This document shows positions 55,280-64,000 of a stretch of 64,000 nt of DNA, piece by piece. The notes beneath the pieces were generated by a model. It made no database searches and was not told the origin of the DNA. It saw only the letters and a program-made list of their open reading frames with translations. A program made the position numbers and the translations under genes. Numbering within the stretch: position 1 is the first letter of the stretch; every line of letters starts with the position of its first letter. The stretch is from Mytilus californianus (Eukaryota > Mollusca > Bivalvia > Mytilida > Mytilidae), in NCBI RefSeq assembly GCF_021869535.1, contig NW_026262701.1, forward strand, positions 4,417,501 to 4,481,500, in the 5' to 3' direction.

Positions 55280-57040
55280 TAATAATAAAATTGAGAATGG
55301 AAATGGGGAATATGTCAAAGAGACAACAACCCGACCAAGAGCAGACAACAGCCGAAGGCCACCAATGGGTCTTCAATGCAGCGAGAAAATCCCGCACCCG
55401 GAGGTGGTCCTCAGCTGGCCCCTAAATAAAATTGTGTGCTAGTTCAGTGCAGTGATTTTGCTAGCGCTCGTCACTTTCGTAATTTACGAAACTGTTTTCA
55501 AAATGACGAAAGTATTTCAAATCAATTTCGTCACTTAAATTTGGAAAGTGTAAAAATATTTTCGCATGAAAATGCTATAATTCTACCTGTCTACATGTTT
55601 CTGACAAGTTTATGGCCCTCAGCTAATTAACATTTACAACAGGTGTTATAAAGTTGTGATTACAGCTAATCCGCTTATCGGCATCGGATTAGTCACTAAT
55701 CCGGTTAATTATTTTCCCCAGTAAAGTTAGTCAGTCTGCATTTTAATTTCAATATTTCTCAAGGCCAACGACCACAATTTGCAGTTCGTTTGTCGTAGTT
55801 TCGTCATTTGAACAAAACTGTTTTCCCCCGGACAGTTCGCTTTTTAATTTCAATACGTAGTTTCGTCAAATGGTCGTATTTTCGTCATTTTTTATAAAAC
55901 TTTCAATTTCGATTAAAAAGATAGAACTTTATTCAAAACGTTCAGAAATGTTTTCACGTTAAAAACTTCCAAATAGATTTAGTGCCAAAATAAATGAGAG
56001 AGACAAATATAGTTCTTACTAAGCAAATTGAAATAAGAAAATGATAATTTCCTGCCTTCTAAAGTTCTTTTAAACACGAACCAATCCGTAGATGAATCCG
56101 GATTCATTCTGAATTTATTATCTACTTGTCACTTCCGGTTACATTTCATTTGAAAATCGAAAGTAAACGTGATTTATTCTCGATTAATTTACAGTTATTA
56201 GAATCGTTCCATGTGAATTTGTACAAATCCATGGTCCCAACTTTATAGAAATTAATCCAAAATATCGATTTTAACGTTTTATAAGGATAATGATTATGCA
56301 GTGTAATAGTCTTACAAAGTTCAACAAGTTCATTTATACTGTGATTCCTGGTTTTAAGAAAAGGAACCCAAACTTTTGTTGATCAGGAATTCCCCCTGAA
56401 ACTAATTGCAGTATAATTTTGAACTAGATTTTCAGATCTTGTATTCTAATCTTCATATTTTAGTGACACATCAGTCAAATCATGCAATTATTGCCTAGTA
56501 AATTGATGCCTTAGTCTTTCAAAGTCTGACAAAGATGTATAGCTAGTAATATGAATACATCCTTGGTCCCTTGCTGTTACCCAAAATAATGTTGATTTTT
56601 ATCTTGCGCAAAAGTGACTAAAGCCCTCAAAATCCTAGCTTAAACCCTGAGTTCAGTGAAAATGAACGTCACACTAAACTCCAAAACATATAAATGAACT
56701 AAAATTAAAAAACATTAAAGACTAACAAAGGCCAGAGGCTCCTGACTTGGGACAGGCGCAAAAATGCGGCGGGGTTAAACATGTTTTGTGAGATCTCAAC
56801 CCTCCCCTATACCTCTAGTCAATGTAGAAAAAAGAAACACAGCAATACGCACAGTAAAACTAAGTTCAAAAGAAGTCCGAGTCCGATGTCAGAATATGTA
56901 ACAAAAGAAATTAAGCAAAATGACAATGATACATAAATGAACAAAGGACTACTAGCAGGTACTGACATGCCAGCTCCAAACCTCAATTAAACTGATTGAA
57001 AGATTATGTCTTCATCATATGAAAATCAAGTACAATCCTT
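55280..57040 (+). repeat. Dispersed repeat B, split by a hAT-type insertion
   Basis: The left part 55280-55449 ends ...TGTGTGCTAGTTCAGTG and the right part resumes 56650 AGTTCAGTGAAAATGAACGTC, which is the exact continuation seen in the uninterrupted copy at 43275-43300. The right part runs to about 57040 (tail TGACATGCCAGCTCCAAACC). Confidence 0.85.
55450..56649. mobile_element. hAT-type non-autonomous transposon, 1200 bp, with target duplication
   Basis: The left end is CAGTGATTTTGCTAGCGCTC and the right end (reverse complement) CAGGGTTTAAGCTAGGATTTTG. The CAGTG/CAGGG start and GCTAG at the same distance are typical of hAT ends. AGTTCAGTG (55441-55449) is repeated at 56650-56658; 8 bp of it would be the hAT duplication. 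No transposase. Several palindromic TTTCGTCA/TGACGAAA motifs lie inside both halves. Confidence 0.8.
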
Positions 57041-57394
57041 CCCGTTAGGGGTTAAGTATCACAATAAACATGTTCCAGAGAGGTATACAGCCAGTAAAAA
57101 AATAAATTGAAGTTGATACTCCAGGAATTTATTCGCATATCAAAATTTTAATCCAATTTTACACCAAGCTCCTTTGGTCTGCTGTACTCGTCGTTTTCTA
57201 TTTCAGGAGGGAAATAACATTAAATGGAAATTTTGATTTTATTTCACATTATTTCTATTTTTATTATTTACCAGAACGTTTTCTCGTGAATTTATAATTG
57301 ATAGCGTCTTTACTAAATTGGGACAAACATTGAAAAGATCTAGTTTTCAGTGTTTACAGGGGAGGTAATATTTTGTCACTAGATTTCCCACTGT

Positions 57395-57500
57395 TACACA
57401 AACCTTTACGGTGACCTATAGTTGTTAATTTCTATGTCAGTTGGTCTCTTGTGGAGAATTGTCTCATTGGCAATCGTACCACATTTTTTTTTATTTCCAG
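57395..57500 (-). repeat. Dispersed repeat A, minus fragment
   Basis: TACGGTGACCTATAGTTGTTAA, GTCTCTTGTGGAGAATTGTCTC and ATTGGCAATCGTACCACATT are the reverse complement of the repeat A start. Confidence 0.7.
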
Positions 57501-58740
57501 TATGTACATGTGTAAAGCGAAGAAAGTCACTGTCATGTTCCATAACCATAGACTTCTTGTTTTGTGGTATCATATATATTTTGATCTAAACGGGGTTAAG
57601 TCAACAAAAGAGATATAATTAAATGAAAATTATATAAATCTAATTACACAGAAAAGACTACAAATGCTGAAATGAAGAGCAGAGTGGCAATTACAATCGA
57701 GCAACGCAGTTCAACAATAATAAATAGGATGGTTCGTTATCACCATCCTAACGCTGTTTAAAGAACAACCCAGTAGAACTTTAAAAAGAAAACTAAAGTT
57801 CGCCGAGTATGTTACAACTGTACCCCTATTAATTAACCGCCGATAATAGTTGATTCGTCAGGGATTGAAGTACTACGTTTTGTTAAATTTGTTTATCCTT
57901 GAACTACTTATCTGTTGTAATTTATATAATTTTATGAATTGGTTTTGTCGTGATTCTGTGACTTACCTGATCTATATATTTATTATCAATGGACTTTTAA
58001 AAGAGCAGTCTGTACAAGCACATGTTTTAGTTAGCCTCAAAGTAGCTTATTTTACAGTGCATATATTAATCAAAGGTGTTTGTCAGTCTTAATTCATTAG
58101 AAAATCGGTGTATCTATGTATAGCATGAACATGATCTAGAGGAGGGTCAACAATCTGTATTTCTCCCTTTATGAATTAGGTGCCTCCAAATTTGAAATAA
58201 AAATGAAGTGAATTTAGGTTAAAACCTCTTCACTGATAATAATAATTTCTAAACACGAACAACAACAATAAAGTTTATCAGGACAAGGATTTGGCAAATA
58301 TTTGTAAATACTTATATAGAAATAAGAATACCAATACATGTACAAATAATAAGATTGCTTGACTTTATATATAACTGCGAGTACTCTCAAATCGTACTTT
58401 CGTGTTATTTTGACCTGTTGATACAATTTGTAATGTATTTTTGTGTTTTAATGTTTACTTATTCAGTGTTATATCTAGACTCACTATGTTTAATATATAC
58501 CACCTTTGATAAGTGTTTAGTATGACGATAAATTTTCACTTTTGTTCCCGTACTAGGAACAACAAAATTATTTATTTTGTAAAAATTATTACCGTACTCC
58601 ATGTATACCTTACAACAAAATTATTTTTATTTACCTGTGTACGTTATTTCATTTGGCGGCATTTTGTCCAAGGTTATGTTGTCTTTCTGATATTGTTTTA
58701 CATCTAAATCCCTTGTTTTATTAATTTTGTATTTACATTT
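57501..58740. other. Spacer, nothing recognised
   Basis: The short frames at 57850-58092 (+) and 58214-58426 (-) have no recognisable features. Confidence 0.35.
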
Positions 58741-58744
58741 TGTC

Positions 58745-59335
58745 ATAGATCAAAGTAAAAGGTTCGATAAGGCCCTAAAATGGCCCCTTTATTTAGCTTA
58801 AATTTAAAATTAGAATTTATTGACCAATATTACAATGAATCATAGCTAATACAGTGACTAGATAGGAAATAAGACTATTGTTTGACAATTAACGTTCCTG
58901 CGTTTTATTCAAGACGTCACAAATAGTACTCGTTTTGATTCTCCACGAAAAATCAATGAAAATGGCTAAATTTCCGTTGAGTATTGGACAGGAAACATAG
59001 AGCGCATATGTCGACAAAAAAGATCTTTGAAAACAATGTTTGTAATGACATTTTACATGTCTAACTTGAATATTTAGTTTGTCGACTCCTGCGCTGTATG
59101 TTTCCATGTCCTAAATTTAGCTGAAATCTGGCTGATTTTGTCAAATTTCGTCAAATCCCTTATTTAGACCTAATTGGGATGTAAAAATGAACGCCTTAGA
59201 AAAGAACTTTGACAGAAATATTTCTTTATAACTTTCTCACATGTCTTTTAGTCAACTTAAAACATTTTTTATCTTGTAACATTGAACTTAATAAATGGGG
59301 CCAAATATGGCCCTCATCGAACTTACTCCTTTATT
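58745..59335. mobile_element. Fold-back MITE, ~590 bp
   Basis: The left end AAAGGTTCGATAAGGCCCTA with TGGCCCCTTTATTTA pairs with the right end (reverse complement) AGTAAGTTCGATGAGGGCCAT with TGGCCCCATTTATTAA. An inner inverted pair, GGACAGGAAACATAGAGCGC...GTCGACAAA at ~58985 against the inverse at ~59070-59110, continues the fold-back. Confidence 0.7.
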
Positions 59336-59439
59336 CGTCCAGTTTATGTTCACATGTTTTTGTTAATATGTCTTTTGATTGAGTTAAGCCATTTCAATTG
59401 ATATTTTATAGTGTGTCTTTCTACGTTGTGATGTTACAC

Positions 59440-59790
59440 TATTGTTTCAGGTAGGGTGAAGGTTGGCGCCTATTAAAACGTTTGAACCCGCTGCATTTGT
59501 TTGCACCTGTCCTATTTCAGGAACCTGATGTTCAGTGGTTGTCGTTTGTTGATGTGGTTCATAAGTGTTTCTCGTTTCTCGTTTTTTATATAGATTAGAC
59601 TGTTGGTTTTTCTGATTGAATGGTTTTACACTAGTCATTTTTGTGACCCTTTATAGCTTGCTGTTCGGTGTGAGCCAAGGTTCCGTGTTGAAGGCCGTAA
59701 TTTTACCTATAATGGTTTACTTTTACAAATTTTGACTTGGATGGAGAGTTGTCTTATTGGCACTCATACCACATCGTCTTATATCTATTT
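59440..59790 (-). repeat. Dispersed repeat A, minus copy, diverged
   Basis: ACCCGCTGCATTTGTTTGCA, TGTCCTATTTCAGGAACCTG, TTCAGTGGTTGTCGTTTGTT, TTGAAGGCCGTAATTTTACC, AGTTGTCTTATTGGCACTCA. Confidence 0.7.
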
Positions 59791-60159
59791 ATATATACAT
59801 TTGTACATGTAGTAAAGCTAGAGTCTTTACTGATGGTTATTATTGAAGTTATAGAAAAGTTTGTATTGTTAACATTCCTTTATTTTATTTCAAAAACATG
59901 TTTATATTAAACTGAATTCAGTGGTGATTTCCATTCTAGATCATTAAAGGGTAAACAAAAGAAAGATAGAAAAGAAAGAAAGAAAGGGGAAAAAAGTTTT
60001 CTTAAGAAATCGAACATTCATTTATTCAAATGCAGATATTACAAAATTTTTTAGTTATTTCAATGTTTAACTTTCAACACAGCTCTAATCTACTAACTAA
60101 TTATCTTTTCTGGTAAAACACATACATTTAGATATAATATAAATTAAATGGAAAAAAAA

Positions 60160-60998
60160 CATCAATTCATATTGCTAGTTGGAATATCAATGGGTATACA
60201 TCAAAAGATTCTATTAAGTTTGAAGACCCAGAGTTTGTTAGTCTGGTCTCTGGTAAGGATATATTCTGTCTAATGGAAACTCATTGTGATTTGCAAAATT
60301 GCCTAAAAATACTCGAATTTGATGTGATTACTTAATTTAACTTAATTAGGCCTAAATCTCCAAGAAGTAGAAAGCGATCTGGAGGATTATCTATTTATAT
60401 CAAAAAAGATATTCGAAAAAGGGTAAAATTCCTTGAACATGAAACCAGTGATTACATCTGGTTAAAATTAGATAAAAAAAAATTTGGAATATCAAGATAT
60501 ATTTATATATGTTTCTTATATGACCCACCAGCGGAATCAACTTATAGTCGCCAATTAGATGCTGACATTCTCTCACTAATTGAGAAAGTTATTTCAAAAC
60601 ACTCCAAAGATGGGGATATAATATTGTCTGTGGATTTTAATGCCAGGACCAGAGATGTATCTGTCCTAATTTAAGGGGGTAGTTCAAATCACACACCCCT
60701 TTTTAATTCATACAGCCCCGATTTAGATTTACCCTCTAGAAGTAGTCAAGATAATATACTTTCTCAAAGGTTAAAATATTTAATTGATTTATGTATTCAA
60801 GATAAAATAAGAATTCTAAATGGTAGAACATTCGGAGATACTTTTGGACAGTACACCTCACATCAACCTACTGGTAGTAGTGTCATAGATTATCTCATTG
60901 TATCTGAATATTTAGTAAAATATGTTTCATTAATTCATGTACATGATTTTATTGGAACCAAGTCTGACCATTGTCAAATATCTATGATGTTAAATTGA
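60160..60998 (+). pseudogene. LINE endonuclease
   Basis: ASWNINGYTSKDSIK (motif I Asn), DIFCLMETHCD (catalytic Glu), TAA near 60334, then RSGGLSIYIKKDIRK, YICFLYDPPAES, IILSVDFNARTRD (usually Gly-Asp-Phe-Asn; Gly is Val here), SVIDYLIVSE and GTKSDHCQISM (Asp-His). Stops at ~60334, ~60673 and 60996. Confidence 0.8.
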
Positions 60999-61199
60999 AA
61001 TACTCTGTCAAATATGATTGTGACCTTGGTGGCTGTCCTCTTGAACCTCTTCCACTTTCGTATATATGGACAGATAACTCTTCTGCTGAATTCCAAAATG
61101 TGTTGTCTTCATTAGAAATTCAGAATGATCTGTCCAATTTCATGAAATTACATGTTGATCAAACAGAATCAGGAATTCTTTAATTAATAACTTTAATCA

Positions 61200-62740
61200 G
61201 GTAATTTATGATGTAGCAAACAAAAGTCTAAGAAAGAAACGTCATAGTTTGAAAAAATCTAATAAGAAAAAGAAAAAACCTAATTGGGAAAATCAATCTC
61301 TATCAGTCCTTAAAAAGCAACTTATTGATAAAGAAAATTTGTTTGAAAAAATCAATAAAGATCCATATATAAGATCATCTTATTTTAGTGCTTTAAAGCA
61401 TTATAGAAAATTTATGAAAACCACGATACGACTCTATAGACAAAATCTAGTAAATCAGCTTGATACTTTAAAAGATAATATCCAAAAGCTTATTGGAAAC
61501 TTCTGAATAAATTGTTAAGTGATGGTGGAGATTCTAGAAGACAGTCAGAAGACAATATATCAGCTGAAGAATGGTTGAACTATTTCAGGGAATTAAATAA
61601 TGAAAAAAACATAAATAACCAGGATCTAGATAAATTACTAGCTGAAGCAGAGAAATGTATACAATTTAATGAGCTTTATTTTAAAACTTCTGAAAACGAG
61701 GTTCTTGATGCACTGAAATCTTTGAAAAATAAAATAGCCTGCGGATTTGACCAAATATCAAATGAGATGTTAAAATATGCTTTTCTACATTTCTTCCAAC
61801 CCTTTTGAAAATATTTAATAATGTCCTTACTTGTGGAATTTTTCCTACGATTTAAGAACAAATTGGTTTCTCTAAAGGTAAAATGACAAGTGACCATCTT
61901 TTTGTCTTAAAAACTCTAATAAAGAAACACACACAAAAAGGCTTTGTTGACTTTAGAAGAGCTTTTGATACTGTTAATCAAACAGGACTGTTTTATAAAC
62001 TTAGTAAAATTGGAGTAGGAACCCGTTTTTATAATATAATCAACAGTATGTATTCTAATAACATACTATGTATAAAAACACGAAACATGTTAACAGCTGA
62101 CCTTAGATCATGTATTGGAGTAAGACAAGGAGATGATCTGAGCCCTAGTCTCTTTAAAATGTTGTTTAATGATTCTAAATCTTTATTAGATGAAACCTGT
62201 GACCCAGTATTGCTATCAAATATTTCACTAAATTGTCTTCTTTATGCTGATGATCTTGTACTGCTTTCTGAATCTGAAAAAGGCTTACAGACTGTATTAA
62301 ATAAGCTGGAAATCTATTGTGAAAATTGGGGTTTAGAAGTTAATTTGATAAAAACGAAATCTATAGTTTTTAATACATCTGGCCGTATTAAAGATGCACA
62401 GCTTTCACATAAAGACAAATACATCCAAAATACCCATCATTATACTTATCTTGGCGTAACTTTTAGTGCTTCTGGCAGCTTTTCAGAAGCCACAATATGT
62501 TATATAAAAAAGGGTTTAAAAGCTTTCTTTATATATACTAAATATTTTACTAATTATAAACCTAATATCTCCACTCTTATGTACATTTTTGATCACACAG
62601 TGAAATCCGTCTTATTATATGGTTCAGAAATATGGGGTTGTTTTAATTCGAAGAAGTTAAAGAATGATACAGAAGAACTAAATTATTTCTATAGACTTTG
62701 TAAAGATCTAAAAAAAAAAAAACGAGAAAGTGCATCTTAA
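61200..62740 (+). pseudogene. LINE reverse transcriptase
   Basis: A Lys-rich linker (61249-61506), EEWLNYFRELNNEKN, LKSLKNKIACGFDQISNEML (fingers, to 61808), a frame break, GFVDFRRAFDTVNQTGLFYKL (motif A), GVRQGDDLSPSLFKMLFND (motif B), NCLLYADDLVLLSESEKGLQ (motif C, YADD intact), WGLEVNLIKTKSIVF, YTYLGVTFSASGSF and KSVLLYGSEIWG. The catalytic core from 61883 to 62740 is unbroken, but the fingers are separated from it by frame changes at ~61808-61880. Confidence 0.85.
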
Positions 62741-63594
62741 ATTCTGCAGATTTACATTAGGAGTGAATAAGCACGCAACAAATTTGGTCATATTTGGTGA
62801 ATTAGGTCGTTATCCTCTAATGTTAGATATTTTAACAAACATGATCAAATATTGGAAAAGAATTCATATTTCAAATAATATTTTATTAACAAATGCATAC
62901 TCTCTCTCAAATACATTATCAAAAGCTGGGAAGAATTCTTGGACTAGTTGTATTCATGCTATCCTGAAATTGCTTGATTTGTAAGAGTATCAAGTACTCT
63001 CATCTAAAACTAACATTAAGAATATGGTGAAAAAGAAATTATATTTAAAATATTGTTACATATGGAAAAAAGAATTATCCAATGATAAAAGACAAAATAA
63101 GACCTCTGGAAATAAACTTAGAATTTATCGATTATTTAAACCAAATTTTGCTAAGAAAGGGATTTCTAACATAAACCAAAGCTTTACATGTTAACAGAAA
63201 ATGCATCTCATCTTCTATTTCCTCATTACAGAGTTTTGAGCCATACTTATTGAAATTACCATATCTTCAGAGATGTGTTTTAACAAGATTTAGAATTGGA
63301 GCTCACAGACTTGAAATAGAAAAAGGTCGTTACTTTAATATAAAACTAGAAAATAGAATATGCAAACTCTGTAATGAGGAAATAGAAGATGAGATGCATT
63401 TTCTTTTAACATGTAAAGCTTTGGTTTATGTTAGAAATCCCTTTCTTAGCAAAATATTTAGTGAAAATATTTCAAAAATTGATAACAAATCTCTTTTTAT
63501 TTGGTTAATGGTAAATGAAGATAAAAACATTTTGATAATAATTTGTCAATTATTAGAGGTTTTAAATAAAAATAGGAATACAATATTAAATTAG
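62730..63594 (+). pseudogene. LINE C-terminal region with Cys-His finger
   Basis: LKFCRFTLGVNKHATNL and LGRYPLMLDILTNMIKYW (62730-62984), a broken stretch, then 63250-63594: YLQRCVLTRFRIGAHRLEIE, CKLCNEEIEDEMHFLLTC (Cys-x2-Cys...His-x4-Cys). Ends TAG at 63592-63594. Confidence 0.8.
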
Positions 63595-63899
63595 ATAACT
63601 TTATATAGAGTTATAGATATATATGATCATATATGCATTTACGATAGTTATTATTTACATCTAATTAATAATTAGTATGCTATGAGGTGTGCTGTCAAAT
63701 AAAGGGTCCAAAATAACAAACAATGGGTCATATTATATTATTACAAATTACTTATTTCAGTTACTTTGATATTGTATATTAATCAATTAAATCAAAATTA
63801 ATCATGTTATATAATTTACTTTACTTTTATATTATGTTTGAAATTATATTGTAATTATTCTGCTAATTTTGGGCGCCGTGATTAGCAAATAAAATATTT

Positions 63900-63932
63900 G
63901 TTTGTTTGTTTGTTTGTTTGTTTGTTTGTAAT
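63900..63932. repeat. (TTTG)n 3' tail of the LINE
   Basis: About eight TTTG units follow AGCAAATAAAATATTTG, as in CR1/L2-like LINEs that end in short repeats and not in poly(A). Confidence 0.85.
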
Positions 63933-64000
63933 GTGATTATTTTATATTGAAGAATAAATGAATTTTGATAAAACTGTACTCTAAAACGAAAGGAGGAACA

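Larger units (their letters stand above)
60160..63932 (+). mobile_element. CR1/jockey-superfamily LINE, decayed
   Basis: Plus-strand endonuclease (60160-60995), RT (61200-62740) and C-terminal region with a Cys-His finger (to 63594), a 3' UTR and a (TTTG)n tail at 63900-63932. It is a different lineage from the L1-like and RTE-like copies. Broken by about six stops or frame changes. The 5' edge is uncertain and may start upstream near 59940. Confidence 0.8.

Overview
The window is AT-rich animal nuclear DNA, very probably from a marine bivalve and most likely a mussel (Mytilus-like). It has long non-coding stretches, split exons with GT/AG borders, decayed retroelements of several classes, and many copies of short dispersed repeats that I recognise from mussel genomes (for example the TGCCAATGAGACAAC and CAAAGAGACAACAACCCGAC families). 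There is no bacterial operon, CRISPR array or rRNA. The species call rests on memory of these repeats, not on a search.

Layout. 1-2553: 3' half of a Ty3/gypsy LTR retrotransposon whose integrase C-terminus lies UPSTREAM of reverse transcriptase (RT), i.e. Gmr1-like domain order, followed by RNase H, a polypurine tract and one LTR. 2556-3105: 28-bp minisatellite. 3105-5250: wreck of a Polinton/Maverick-type element (integrase with C-terminal chromodomain-like region on +, a second Polinton-associated protein on -). 5310-6890: about nine copies of a ~175-bp satellite. 10185-32478: a probable host gene on +: an Ig-like exon, then short exons carrying three hydrophobic segments, then a charged tail. 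Six exons are all in phase 1 and stay open across every junction. Its introns hold a LINE 3' fragment, TIR elements, dispersed repeats, a tRNA-derived SINE, minisatellites and, antisense, an almost intact RTE-type LINE (28138-31075) with a single in-frame stop.

34167-41638: a fold-back/TIR element made of degenerate short repeats, split by a 6.5-kb L1-like LINE (minus strand) with a near-perfect target-site duplication. That LINE carries a short upstream ORF, a zinc-knuckle ORF1, an unexplained 337-codon ORF between ORF1 and ORF2, and an ORF2 that has lost its RT core and carries a ~1-kb insertion. 41796-45917: a second large element with ~105-bp TIRs and subterminal ATCGTGAAAG repeats but no transposase. 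46790-53060: another minus-strand L1-like LINE broken by an LTR-element fragment (LTR 47288-47916 plus primer-binding site) and by a plus-strand Penelope-like RT element. 55280-57040: a mussel dispersed repeat split by a 1.2-kb hAT-type element with target duplication. 58745-59335: a fold-back MITE. 60160-63932: a 5'-to-3' decayed CR1/jockey-superfamily LINE ending in (TTTG)n.

The only likely host gene is the Ig/multi-membrane-segment receptor; the rest is a nested record of transposition. The observations most worth following are that gene, the extra ORF in the 34-41 kb LINE, the INT-before-RT retrotransposon and the Polinton wreck.
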